DNA of 64,000 nucleotides from Campylobacter sp. US33a (lineage in GTDB: Bacteria > Campylobacterota > Campylobacteria > Campylobacterales > Campylobacteraceae), in NCBI RefSeq assembly GCF_004378855.1, contig NZ_RYYL01000006.1, positions 112,972 through 176,971 of the forward strand, written 5' to 3'. The translations under genes and the position numbers were made by a program. Below are positions 17,812 to 25,933 of the stretch, piece after piece (positions within the stretch are counted from its first letter, which is position 1; each line of letters opens with the position of its first letter). The notes beneath the pieces are model-generated. The model was not told the DNA's origin. It saw only the letters and a list, made by a program, of their open reading frames with translations, and did no database searches.

Positions 17812-18782
17812 TTATTTTGCTTGCACTTTTTGCTTTTATTGCGACTTGGCAAAATTTTAATTATGCTTTTATTTTTTTATTTTTTCTTTTTTATGCTTTA
17901 TTTAGGGAGATTTTTGCTTTTTTAAAGCTTAGAAAAAATATCATCAAAGAAGCAACTATTATAAAAAATAGTCTTATTTATCATTTAAGCAGTGATTTTT
18001 ATATTTATATTATTAGTTTTTTTGTAAGTGTTTTTGTATTTGTATCTTTATTTTTGAATTTAATTAGCTTTGATAAACAAGATTTTATTTTTTTGTTTTT
18101 ACTTTTACCTTTAGTTTTGTTTTTTTTAAAGAAAAAACTACATTTACAATTTGTAGATAATGCTTATAATGATTTTAGAATCATCATCATTGCTAGTTTT
18201 TTCATCGCTTTAACTTATGCTTTTTTTGGCTTATTTTTTGTAAATTTTGATGATTTTAGTTTAAATGATTTTAATGATTTAATCATACATTATAAAAATT
18301 CCACTTTTTTTATTTTTGATTTTATTTCACAAATTTTAAATATCTTAAGTGCTTTAAAGATGTATTTTTTACTCTCTTTGGGTGAATTTTGGTTTAAAAT
18401 TTTTAATTTTTTTATGGATTTTTTTAATTTTTTTATATTGTGTTCGGCTTTGGCTTATATTTATAATTTTGCTTTTAAGGGTGGAAAAAAATTCTATATT
18501 TTTACACTTTCTATCATTATGAGTTTTGGGGTATTTTTCTTAGGAGAATCAAAAAATCAAAACTTAAAACCTTTGCAAAAAGAAATCATTTTAATGGGAG
18601 AAAATTTGAAATTTTTAAAAGAACAAAATTTAAGTTCTTTAAAACAAGATAAAGAAAATTTAGAAAAAAACCTAAAACAAGTGCAAGAACTTTTAAATAA
18701 AAATACCTTTGAACTTGGAATTTGGTGGTTTTCTAAGGAAAAAGAAGATTTGCAAAAAACACTTAATGAGAATTTACAATGA
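17808..18782 (+). CDS. integral membrane protein, unknown function (Cj0587 type)
   Basis: 324 residues. Strongly hydrophobic, Phe/Leu-rich segments lie at about 1-40, 65-105, 125-150, 165-200 and 205-250, suggesting six to seven membrane helices. The hydrophilic C-terminus from 255 is Lys/Glu/Asn-rich and coiled-coil-like (KEIILMGENLKFLKEQNL onwards). It overlaps ligA and tlyA by four bases each (ATGA), so it is co-translated with them. No catalytic motif is seen and I cannot assign a function; the same position between ligA and tlyA is held by an uncharacterised membrane protein in C. jejuni. Confidence 0.75.
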   Translation: MIILLALFAFIATWQNFNYAFIFLFFLFYALFREIFAFLKLRKNIIKEATIIKNSLIYHLSSDFYIYIISFFVSVFVFVSLFLNLISFDKQDFIFLFLLLPLVLFFLKKKLHLQFVDNAYNDFRIIIIASFFIALTYAFFGLFFVNFDDFSLNDFNDLIIHYKNSTFFIFDFISQILNILSALKMYFLLSLGEFWFKIFNFFMDFFNFFILCSALAYIYNFAFKGGKKFYIFTLSIIMSFGVFFLGESKNQNLKPLQKEIILMGENLKFLKEQNLSSLKQDKENLEKNLKQVQELLNKNTFELGIWWFSKEKEDLQKTLNENLQ

Positions 18783-19525
18783 GATATGATTTATTTATCG
18801 CTAAAAAATTAAATATCAGTAGAAACAAAGCCTTAGAGCTTATAGAAAATGAAGAAATAGTGTTAAATTCTAGGCTTTTTAAGGCTTCTTTTGATGTGAA
18901 AAATTTGCTTAAAAATGATTTAAATGATGATGAAATTTTGTATTGTGAAGAGTTGAATTTAAAGCTTTTGAATGAAATTTATGTTTCTCGTGCCGCTTTT
19001 AAACTCAAAAATTTTCTAAAGGATAAAAATATTACAATCCAAAATAAAAACTGCCTTGATATCGGTTCTAGCACGGGTGGTTTTGTGCAAATTTTACTCG
19101 AAAATAAGGCTCTAAAAATCACAGCCCTAGATGTGGGAAATAATCAACTTCATCAAAGTTTAAGAAATAATGAAAAGATAAAAGTGCTTGAAAACACGGA
19201 TTTAAGAGAATTTAAAAGCGATGAGAAATTTGATATTATCACTTGTGATGTGAGTTTTATTTCTTTACATCTTTTGCTTTTTTATATTAATAACCTAGCA
19301 TTAAAAGATATTATTTTACTTTTTAAACCTCAATTTGAAGTAGGGCTTAGAGCAAAAAGGGACAAAAAAGGCGTTTTAAAAGATGAAAAGGCCGTGCAAG
19401 GAGCAAGAAAAGAATTTGAAAAAGCCTGCATGAAATTAGGCTGGATTTTAGTCTCAAGTGAAGAATCAAAAATCAAAGGAAAAGAAGGCAATGTGGAATA
19501 TTTCTACCACTACGCAAAAAGATAA
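18779..19525 (+). CDS. tlyA: 23S rRNA 2'-O-methyltransferase TlyA
   Basis: 248 residues: an N-terminal S4 RNA-binding domain (about 1-60, RYDLFIAKKLNISRNKALEL) joined to an FtsJ/RrmJ-like Rossmann methyltransferase domain. The latter has SRAAFKLKNF, DIGSSTGGFVQILL (SAM loop), ITCDVSFIS and LLFKPQFEVG, supplying the K-D-K residues, and NVEYFYH near the end gives the final Glu. The compact length fits the TlyA type I class, which methylates only 23S C1920 and confers capreomycin susceptibility. Often labelled haemolysin in older annotations; that activity is not supported by the sequence. Confidence 0.9.
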   Translation: MRYDLFIAKKLNISRNKALELIENEEIVLNSRLFKASFDVKNLLKNDLNDDEILYCEELNLKLLNEIYVSRAAFKLKNFLKDKNITIQNKNCLDIGSSTGGFVQILLENKALKITALDVGNNQLHQSLRNNEKIKVLENTDLREFKSDEKFDIITCDVSFISLHLLLFYINNLALKDIILLFKPQFEVGLRAKRDKKGVLKDEKAVQGARKEFEKACMKLGWILVSSEESKIKGKEGNVEYFYHYAKR

Positions 19526-20330
19526 AATCACTTCTATTGCGATAGGTTGTTTTGATGGAGTGCATTTGGGGCACAAAAAACTGATTTCGCATTTAGATGA
19601 TTTTGGAGTTCTTTTAGTCATCGATAAATTTAAGGGTAAAAAGCTTTGCGATAATGAGCAAAAAGTATTTTTGGCAAATAAAAATCTTATAGAGCTTGAC
19701 TTTGAGAGTATTAAAAATTTAGATGGTAGAGAATTTTTGCAAATTTTAAAAAAAGAATTTATAAATTTAGAAAAAATTGTCGTGGGCTATGATTTTTCTT
19801 TTGGAAAAAATAGGGCTTTTAAGGCGATTGATATTGAGAAATTAAGTGAGATAAAAACCATTATCGTAGATGAGTTTAGCATTGATAAAATCGGCGTTCA
19901 TTCAAGTAAAATAAAAGAATTTTTAGAGCAAGGCGATATAAAAAATGCTAATCTTTTTTTAGGCAGAACTTATAGCATTAAAGGCAAAGTTATCAAAGGG
20001 CAGGGGCTTGGAAAAAAGGAACTTTTTGCGACTTTAAATTTAAAATGCGATGAGTATTTTTTGCCCAAAAATGGAGTTTATGCTACTTTTGCAAAATACA
20101 AAAATAAAAGCTATAAAAGCGTGAGTTTTATAGGCATTAGAAGCACCGATGAGAGCTTTGCCATAGAAAGTCATATCATAGAAAATTTTGATGAAAAAGT
20201 AAAAACAGATGATGCAATCGAGCTTTTTTTTGTGGATTTTTTAAGGCAAAATCAAAGATTTGACGACCTTAAACTTTTAAAAGAGCAAATCGCAAAAGAC
20301 ATAGAAAAAGCTAAAAAACTATTAGGATAA
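19491..20330 (+). CDS. ribF: riboflavin kinase/FMN adenylyltransferase
   Basis: Makes FMN and FAD. The ATG at 19491 is preferred to an upstream in-frame codon at 19458 because AAAGGAAAAGAAGG lies just before it; this gives 279 residues and a 35-base overlap with tlyA. The adenylyltransferase domain starts with AIGCFDGVHLGHKKLI (HxGH-like nucleotide site), VVGYDFSFGKNR follows, and the C-terminal flavokinase domain has KGKVIKGQGLGKKELFATLN and NGVYATFAKY. Slightly short versus E. coli RibF (313) but complete. cmoA follows after three bases. Confidence 0.9.
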   Translation: MWNISTTTQKDKITSIAIGCFDGVHLGHKKLISHLDDFGVLLVIDKFKGKKLCDNEQKVFLANKNLIELDFESIKNLDGREFLQILKKEFINLEKIVVGYDFSFGKNRAFKAIDIEKLSEIKTIIVDEFSIDKIGVHSSKIKEFLEQGDIKNANLFLGRTYSIKGKVIKGQGLGKKELFATLNLKCDEYFLPKNGVYATFAKYKNKSYKSVSFIGIRSTDESFAIESHIIENFDEKVKTDDAIELFFVDFLRQNQRFDDLKLLKEQIAKDIEKAKKLLG

Positions 20331-20333
20331 AAA

Positions 20334-21038
20334 ATGAAAGATGATATTTTTAAAAAACCTTTGGAAAAGCAGTTTGAATTTGATAAAAGCGTGGCTAGTG
20401 TGTTTGATGATATGGTGCTAAGATCCATTCCCTTTTATGATAAAAATTTAAAACTCATTGTTGATTTCATCTCGCTTTTTGCTAAGCAAAATGCTAAAAT
20501 TTGTGATCTTGGTTGTTCTACGGCGAATTTATTACTTGCTTTGGGTGAAAAAAGAAAGGATTTTATTTTAAGTGGTGTCGATAATGCAGACGCTATGCTC
20601 GAAATCGCTAAAAATAAAAGCAATGCTTTTGGTATAAAACTTCAATTTTTTAATGCAAATTTAGATGAATTTGAGTTTTTTAAAAATGATATTTTTATCG
20701 CAAATTATACTTTGCAATTTATCCGCCCACCAAAAAGACAAGAACTTGTAAATAAAATTTATGAGCATTTAAACGAAAATGGCATTTTTATCATCAGTGA
20801 AAAAATCCTATATGAAGATGCTAAAATTTCTAAAAAAATGATAGAAATTTACGAAAATTATAAAGAGGAGCAAGGTTATAGCAAAATAGAAATTTCAACC
20901 AAAAGAGAAGCACTAGAAAATGTGCTTATCCCTTATACAGAAATTGAAAATATCACCATGCTTAAAAATGCAGGATTTAAAAAGGTTGAGAGTATTTTTA
21001 AATGGGTGAATTTTGAAACTTTTGTAGCTTTTAAATAA
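20334..21038 (+). CDS. cmoA: carboxy-SAM synthase CmoA
   Basis: 234 residues. FDKSVASVFDDMVLRSIPFYD near the start matches the conserved F..VFpDMv.RSvPgY of CmoA, followed by the SAM-binding loop ICDLGCSTANLLLAL and FIANYTLQFI. CmoA converts SAM and prephenate to carboxy-SAM, used by CmoB (partly present at the left edge) to modify wobble uridine 34. Last gene of the operon that starts at the Nudix gene. No clear terminator follows; the next 550 bases are non-coding. Confidence 0.88.
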   Translation: MKDDIFKKPLEKQFEFDKSVASVFDDMVLRSIPFYDKNLKLIVDFISLFAKQNAKICDLGCSTANLLLALGEKRKDFILSGVDNADAMLEIAKNKSNAFGIKLQFFNANLDEFEFFKNDIFIANYTLQFIRPPKRQELVNKIYEHLNENGIFIISEKILYEDAKISKKMIEIYENYKEEQGYSKIEISTKREALENVLIPYTEIENITMLKNAGFKKVESIFKWVNFETFVAFK

Positions 21039-21594
21039 TATTTTGATGGGGTGGGGTAGAAAATGCTTTAAAAATATTTTACAAATTTATAAATTCATAA
21101 AATAGAAAATCCAATTATTTTATTAAATTATCAAAATAATATAAATTTTGATAAAAATAATATTATTAAAATAAGCTTAATCATATATATTAAAAATTTA
21201 ACTCCAATCTTACTTGTATAAAATTACAAAACAGTTTTCAAAAAATAATACACTAAATTCTATGGATAAATTAAAATCATCCAAAATATAAAATCATCAA
21301 AATACCTAAAAATATAGCTTTAGAACAATTTATATATGAAATAGAGTAGATATATAAAAAAGTTTGAAAATTATAGTTTTCAATACAAAAATAAAAATTT
21401 TATGTATTTTTACCTTTTATCATATCTTTTTACATATCAATTAAGTTTGTTTTTATTTTAATTTTTTATCAAAAAATTAAATCATAATTTTAATAATTTT
21501 TATTTTTTAATCAAAGCAAAAAAAGCTTTTTTTTACAAAGTGCATATTAAAATATAAATTTCAAAAAAAGTTTAATTTTAGGAAATACATAATT
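21039..21594. other. AT-rich non-coding region upstream of xerH
   Basis: 556 bases with no convincing reading frame, extremely A/T-rich, between cmoA and xerH. The only structured element I see is the inverted repeat at 21364-21383 described as a candidate dif site. A similar half-site, CAGTTTTCAAAAA, occurs near 21232. Confidence 0.6.
21360..21387 (+). other. candidate dif-type site for XerH
   Basis: TTGAAAA-TTATAG-TTTTCAA: two 7-base inverted arms around a 6-base centre, extended to the 11+6+11 layout of dif sites (AAGTTTGAAAA ... TTTTCAATACA). It lies 208 bases upstream of xerH. In Helicobacter and Campylobacter the single recombinase XerH acts on a difH site, and the arms GAAAA/TTTTC match what I recall of that consensus. 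Not checked against an alignment. Confidence 0.5.
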
Positions 21595-22659
21595 ATGAAA
21601 TATCCCTTAGATTGCGAAGAAAATTTTGAAAAGTCTTTTTTATTTTGGCTTGCTAAATATGTAAAATTTAAACTCAGTTCGCTTTCAAACAAAGAACTAA
21701 AAAATCCCGCAGCCCTAGCTGAAGTAAATTATTTACTCACAAAGGGTGTTAAAAATATCGAAGAATTGGATGCTTTAGCTAAAAAAGCCCGTAATGCTGG
21801 ACTTGGAGGCGTAAATACTTATTTTAATCCCCTAAAAAAGCTTTTTGAATATTTACTTTTTTATAAACTCTATTCTTTAAAGCAAATTGACGAATCTTTA
21901 ATCATAGAAATTCTAGCAAGCATTACAGGATCGCTTTCTGATGCGAGTAAGAAAAATTACCGCATTGCTGTGATTAATTTCTTTGATTTTTTAGACAAAC
22001 AAAACGAAGAAGATAAAAAAGCACATCTTTTTGAGATCACTTTAAAAAATTGGGCAGGCATTGTAGGGGCAAAAGGAGTGAAATTACCTGAATTTATGAG
22101 CGAAGAAGAGTTGAAAAAATTCCTTGATGCTGTGGAAAATGCAGACTTTAAAAGCAATACCATACGCAACAAACTTATCATTAAAATCATCATTTTTACA
22201 GGTATTCGCGTCAGTGAAGCCATTAACATCAAGCTAAAAGATATTAGCGAAGAAAACGATCTTTACACTATAAGAATTCGAGCCAAAGGTAATAAATACC
22301 GTATTGTGATGATTAAAAAAGAACTTATAGCCTCTTTATTAAAAAATGTCAAAATTAATTATTTAAGCAAAGATGCCCTACTTTTTGTCAATAAAAAAGG
22401 TATGCCACTTACCCAATCTTACATTTCGCGCATTGTAGAACAATTACTTTTTAAAGCAGGAATTCGCAAACAAAAAAATGGCGCACATATGCTAAGGCAT
22501 ACTTTTGCCACCTTGCTTTACAAAAAACAAAAAGATTTGGTTTTGGTGCAAGAAGCTTTGGGACATGCAAGTTTAAATACTTCAAGAATTTATACTCATT
22601 TTGATAATGATAAATTAAAACTTGCTGCACAAGTCGCAAAAGAACTTAGCGAGAATTAA
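21595..22659 (+). CDS. xerH: tyrosine recombinase XerH (chromosome dimer resolution)
   Basis: 354 residues, homologue of Cj0863c. N-terminal SAM-like DNA-binding domain to about 165, then the catalytic domain with Arg in FTGIRVSEAINIKL, Lys in IRAKGNKYRIV, HMLRHTFATLLY (HxxR), GHASLNTSRIYTHF (H and nucleophile Tyr). It is longer than XerC/D (about 300), as is normal for the lone XerH of Campylobacterota. The candidate recombination site is just upstream. It is a housekeeping recombinase, not a phage integrase: no excision gene or att repeat is beside it. Confidence 0.9.
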   Translation: MKYPLDCEENFEKSFLFWLAKYVKFKLSSLSNKELKNPAALAEVNYLLTKGVKNIEELDALAKKARNAGLGGVNTYFNPLKKLFEYLLFYKLYSLKQIDESLIIEILASITGSLSDASKKNYRIAVINFFDFLDKQNEEDKKAHLFEITLKNWAGIVGAKGVKLPEFMSEEELKKFLDAVENADFKSNTIRNKLIIKIIIFTGIRVSEAINIKLKDISEENDLYTIRIRAKGNKYRIVMIKKELIASLLKNVKINYLSKDALLFVNKKGMPLTQSYISRIVEQLLFKAGIRKQKNGAHMLRHTFATLLYKKQKDLVLVQEALGHASLNTSRIYTHFDNDKLKLAAQVAKELSEN

Positions 22660-22709
22660 CAAAAATTAACAATTTTATTATATTTAACGGACTTAAAAGG
22701 AAAATTATT

Positions 22710-22775
22710 ATGATTTTAAAATTTTATGTAAATATTTTTGCTAGAATTTACAAAATTTTTTTGAAGGATAGATAA
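22710..22775 (+). CDS. possible 21-residue leader or small protein before aspB
   Basis: An ATG with AAAAGGAAAA 9 to 14 bases upstream opens a frame of 21 codons, hydrophobic with aromatic residues (MILKFYVNIFARIYKIFLKD), whose TAA touches the aspB ATG (TAAATG). The aspB ribosome site AAGGATAG lies inside it. It may be a translated leader coupling to aspB or simply chance; only conservation or ribosome profiling could tell. Confidence 0.3.
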   Translation: MILKFYVNIFARIYKIFLKDR

Positions 22776-23945
22776 ATGTTAAGTAAAAGATCTCAAGTTT
22801 TAGAAGAGTCCATCACTTTAGCAATCACTGCTCTTGCAAATGAGCTTAAAGCAAAAGGTGAAGATATCATCAGTTTTTCAGCAGGAGAGCCTGATTTTGA
22901 TACTCCAAAAATTGTCAAAGATGTTGCAATTAAAGCTATAGAGAAAGGCTGTGGAAAATATACAGCCGTTGCAGGTATCAAAGATACCTTAAAAGCTATC
23001 CAAACAAAACTCAAAAAAGATAATAATTTAGACTACGAGCTTAGCGAAATTATCACTAATGTTGGTGCAAAACACTCACTTTTTAACTGCATTGAGTGTC
23101 TTGTTGAGGCAGGCGATGAAGTGATTATCCCTAGTCCTTACTGGGTAAGTTACCCTGAAATGGTTAAATTTGCAGAAGGAAAGCCTATTTTTATAGAAGG
23201 TATAGAAGAAAATGGTTTTAAAATCACAGCTGAACAATTAAAACAAGCTATTACACCAAAAACAAAAGTATTAATCCTAAATTCTCCATCAAATCCCGTT
23301 GGTGCAATGTATACAAAAGAAGAGCTTACCAGCATAGCCAAAGTTTTAGAAGGCACAAATATCACTGTTTTAAGTGATGAAATGTATGAAAAACTTTGTT
23401 ATGATGGGGTTGAATTTTGTGCTTTTGCAGGAGTTAGTGAAGATGCGCTAAAAAGAACAGTTACTATCAATGGCTTAAGCAAATGTAGCGCAATGCCAGG
23501 TTGGCGTTTTGGCTATATGGCAAGTAAAAATAAAGAGTTAGTTTCAGCCGTTAAAAGGCTTCAAGGACAAAGCACATCCAATATATGTTCAATCACTCAA
23601 TACGCTGCCATACCTGCTTTAAATGGAGAAATTGACAAAGATATAGAAAATATGAGACAAGCTTTTGAAAAGCGACGCAATACAGCACTTAAAATGCTAA
23701 ATGAAATTTCAAATATCAGTGTTTATAAACCACAAGGTGCTTTTTACCTTTTTGTTAATATCAGCAAATTAGAAAAAGACTCGATGAAATTTTGCAAAAA
23801 ATTACTTGAAGATCAAAAAGTTGCAGTTGTCCCAGGTATTGGTTTTGGAATGGATGGTTATTTTAGACTTTCCTATGCGACAAGTGAAGAAAATATCATC
23901 AAAGGAATTGAAAGAATTGCCAAATTTGTTAAATCTTATTCTTGA
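22776..23945 (+). CDS. aspB: aspartate aminotransferase (class I)
   Basis: PLP enzyme interconverting aspartate/oxaloacetate with glutamate/2-oxoglutarate. 389 residues: SFSAGEPDFDTP near 36, PSPYWVSYPEMV near 125, NSPSNPVGAMY near 172, and the PLP lysine in SKCSAMPGWRFGYM near 234, plus C-terminal RLSYATS with the carboxylate-binding Arg. Very close to C. jejuni AspB by recall. Start supported by AAGGATAGATAA. A strong hairpin overlaps its stop. Confidence 0.95.
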   Translation: MLSKRSQVLEESITLAITALANELKAKGEDIISFSAGEPDFDTPKIVKDVAIKAIEKGCGKYTAVAGIKDTLKAIQTKLKKDNNLDYELSEIITNVGAKHSLFNCIECLVEAGDEVIIPSPYWVSYPEMVKFAEGKPIFIEGIEENGFKITAEQLKQAITPKTKVLILNSPSNPVGAMYTKEELTSIAKVLEGTNITVLSDEMYEKLCYDGVEFCAFAGVSEDALKRTVTINGLSKCSAMPGWRFGYMASKNKELVSAVKRLQGQSTSNICSITQYAAIPALNGEIDKDIENMRQAFEKRRNTALKMLNEISNISVYKPQGAFYLFVNISKLEKDSMKFCKKLLEDQKVAVVPGIGFGMDGYFRLSYATSEENIIKGIERIAKFVKSYS

Positions 23946-23971
23946 TAAAAGCCCTATTTTGGGCTTTTATC
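23944..23971. terminator. bidirectional terminator between aspB and the binding-protein gene
   Basis: Perfect 11-bp stem GATAAAAGCCC / GGGCTTTTATC with a TATTTT loop; A/T runs on both sides let it serve both convergent genes. Confidence 0.88.
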
Positions 23972-23972
23972 A

Positions 23973-24743
23973 TTAAAAGAAAAACTGTAAATTTTTCTCT
24001 TTAAAAGTATCTTTTATGCTTTTAAGGTATTTTTCTCCTAAGCTATCAAAAAATCCATCATTTTTACTTTGTATGATAAATTCATCAAGCTCTTTTTTAA
24101 GCTCCACATTTTCTTTTTGCACAGCTATACCCCAAAATTCAGCCTCTTCTTGAAAGGGATCTAAGATAGCTCTTGTCGTATCTTGGTGTTTTTGCCAAGT
24201 TCTATAAATGCTAAGCTGATCGTAAAAAAAGCCATCTGCTTTGCCTTGTATCACTTCTAAAATCGCCGCATTTTCTTTATCAAATAAATGTATAGTGGCA
24301 TTTTTAAGATTTTTACTTGCATATAAATGCCCAGTAGATCCGCGTTTTAAAGCCAGAATTTTACCCTTTTGATTTAGATCTTTAATGCTTTGAATGTTTG
24401 AGTTTAAAGGGGTTAAAATTGCCAAATTTGCTTGTGCATAAGGTATGCTAAAGCTAACGGTTTTTTTGCGCTCATCTGTGATAGTCATAGAAGACATGAT
24501 AAGATCGATTTTACCAGTTTTTAAAGCAGGTATTAGCCCATCCCAAGCGATATTTTTAACTACAAGCTTATAGCCATTTTTCTCAGCAAAAGCTTCTAAA
24601 AAATCCACGCTAATCCCACTTGCTTTGCCGCTTTTATCACTCATTTCAAAAGGAGGATAAGCAAGCTCCATACCCACAACTAAATCTTTTGCCACTAAAT
24701 TTAGAGCAAAAAGCAAAGTTAAAAAATAAAATATTTTTTTCAT
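23973..24743 (-). CDS. periplasmic amino-acid-binding protein of an ABC transporter
   Basis: 256 residues with a signal peptide (1-18, MKKIFYFLTLLFALNLVA) and a type 2 periplasmic binding fold (SBP_bac_3): DLVVGMELAYPPFEMSDKSG, SVDFLEAFAEKNGYKL, DLIMSSMTITDERKKTVSFS and GKILALKRGSTGHLYA. These are typical of GlnH/PEB1-like polar amino-acid binders. It is transcribed alone here; a permease and ATPase of the same transporter class lie at 46.8-48.3 kb and could be its partners, but that is inference. The ligand is not predictable. Confidence 0.85.
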   Translation of the reverse strand: MKKIFYFLTLLFALNLVAKDLVVGMELAYPPFEMSDKSGKASGISVDFLEAFAEKNGYKLVVKNIAWDGLIPALKTGKIDLIMSSMTITDERKKTVSFSIPYAQANLAILTPLNSNIQSIKDLNQKGKILALKRGSTGHLYASKNLKNATIHLFDKENAAILEVIQGKADGFFYDQLSIYRTWQKHQDTTRAILDPFQEEAEFWGIAVQKENVELKKELDEFIIQSKNDGFFDSLGEKYLKSIKDTFKEKNLQFFF

Positions 24744-24856
24744 ATTTTTCCTTTATGTTTGATTGGCTAAAAATTATACTGATTTTATCTTATTTTGGCA
24801 TTAGGAAGCATTTGGCTTAATTAAAAATTTGTTTTCAAAGCATTTAAGAGAAAACT

Positions 24857-24876
24857 TATATATATATATATATATA
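24857..24876 (+). repeat. (TA)10 dinucleotide repeat overlapping a -10 box
   Basis: Ten TA units followed by ATAA, so a TATAAT (24873-24878) is formed at the repeat's edge, 30 bases before the ATG at 24909. Copy-number slippage would move promoter elements relative to each other. Dinucleotide promoter repeats drive phase variation in other bacteria such as Haemophilus fimbriae; here it is inference. Confidence 0.6.
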
Positions 24877-24908
24877 ATAATTGCTTATCTTATAAATGAA
24901 AGGAGAAC

Positions 24909-25502
24909 ATGAAACAAATAATTGTTGAGAACAAGCAACATTTGCTTGAGTTATTGAAAGATGAGAATTTGGATTTATTATCTTTAGATATTAGCAAGCT
25001 TGATGATTTAAGCGAAGTCTTTAAAGGCAGCAAGCGAAAAAATTTCAGCGGCATAGGCACTTGGGATACTTCAAATGTTAAAAATATGCGCGAAATGTTT
25101 GCTTATGCAGAGCATTTTAATGAGAATATCAATGATTAGTGCGTGAGTAAGGTAAGCAATATGAGCTCTATGTTTAAGGGCACTTCTTTTAATCAACCCT
25201 TAAATAAATGGGATACAAGCTCGCTTGAAAATATGGACTCGATTTTCCTTTGCGCCAAGTCTTTTAATCAAGACATAAATTCATGGAATGTCTCAAAGGT
25301 AAAGGATATGTCCCTTGCTTTTATGTTTGCAAGTAAATTTAATCAAAATCTTGATAAATGGAATGTTAAAAATTGTGAAAATTTCAACTGCATGTTTGCG
25401 CTGTCTGGCTTTAAACAAGATTTAAGATCTTGGAACATTGACTTAGAGCAAGAGGATGTATTTGGCGAGATACTTAGAAATGAAGTAAAGGGTTTAATAT
25501 GA
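24909..25502 (+). pseudogene. BspA-like (DUF285) repeat protein interrupted by an in-frame TAG
   Basis: Two frames in the same phase, 76 and 119 codons, separated only by TAG at 25137-25139 read as ...NIND*CVSKVSNM. Restoring a Trp codon (TGG) gives a continuous 197-residue protein. It has at least four of the 24-25-residue BspA-like repeats, with the core W(D/N)(T/V)S(N/K/S)VxxMxxMFxxAxxFNQ(N/D)(L/I)xxW. Such surface-type repeats are found in cell-surface or secreted proteins of many host-associated bacteria. There is no signal peptide, so it may be cytoplasmic. Start: AAAGGAGAAC just upstream. The nonsense change may be recent. The 3' end overlaps the next gene by four bases (ATGA). Confidence 0.75.
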
Positions 25503-25726
25503 GAAAAATGTTTTTAATGGCTTTGGCTTTGATTTTATCCTATGATATTGCTATGGCGGTTTGTAGTGCTGAAAAAATTGATTATACAAGTCAAGTTAAT
25601 TTTTGCAAGCTTTATGGTGGCAATTATTGTCAAGATGTTGATGAGAAATACAGATTATGGCAAGGTTGTTTAATGGAAGAATCCATAAAACAACAACAAA
25701 AGGCGTTAGGGGGGGGGGGATATTAA
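25499..25726 (+). CDS. small exported Cys-containing protein with a phase-variable C-terminus
   Basis: 75 residues: a signal peptide (about 1-20, MRKMFLMALALILSYDIAMA), then a short mature part with four Cys (VCSAEK, NFCKLYGG, YCQDVDE, GCLMEE) that could form two disulphides, and a Gln/Lys-rich end. It starts on ATGA at the end of the BspA-like gene, so it is coupled to it. The last codons are a run of eleven G giving Gly-Gly-Gly-Gly-Tyr; tract lengths of 10 or 12 would give slightly longer ends (…GDIKLNTFK or …GILN). I do not recognise the family. Confidence 0.6.
   Translation: MRKMFLMALALILSYDIAMAVCSAEKIDYTSQVNFCKLYGGNYCQDVDEKYRLWQGCLMEESIKQQQKALGGGGY
25709..25719 (+). repeat. G11 homopolymer (phase-variation type tract)
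   Basis: Eleven consecutive G at the 3' end of the small exported-protein gene. Long G/C tracts in Campylobacter are classic slippage sites. Here all three frames end within 13 codons of the tract, so slippage alters only the C-terminal tail rather than switching the gene off. Confidence 0.85.
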
Positions 25727-25741
25727 ACTAAATACTTTTAA

Positions 25742-25776
25742 ATAAGCCAATTAAGCATTAAGCTTTTTTGGCTTAT
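25742..25776 (+). terminator. probable terminator after the small exported-protein gene
   Basis: ATAAGCCAA pairs with TTGGCTTAT across a 17-base loop that itself contains a T run. Weak but well placed, 16 bases after the stop. Confidence 0.45.
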
Positions 25777-25901
25777 AGATATACAAATACACTTATTTTA
25801 TCAAAGAATTTATACCGATAAAAAAGTCATTTATGGTGTAAAAAATTTATAATTTTTTACAAGATTGTTTAAAAATCTAAAAAAAGAAAATAAAATTTTA
25901 T

Positions 25902-25933
25902 TATAAAAAGCTAATTTAAATTAGCTTTTTATA
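25902..25933 (-). terminator. terminator of the nadE-lpxK-thrC-kdsB operon
   Basis: Perfect 13-bp palindrome TATAAAAAGCTAA / TTAGCTTTTTATA with TTTAAA between; its second half covers the kdsB stop codon. T runs on both strands. Confidence 0.8.

Noticed and set aside
18779..19525. Haemolysin
   Set aside because: The S4 plus FtsJ-like methyltransferase domains identify TlyA rRNA methyltransferase; no pore-forming features are present.
21595..22659. Tyrosine recombinase as a phage or island integrase
   Set aside because: Sequence and upstream palindrome fit the housekeeping XerH; no cargo, excisionase or att repeats are next to it.
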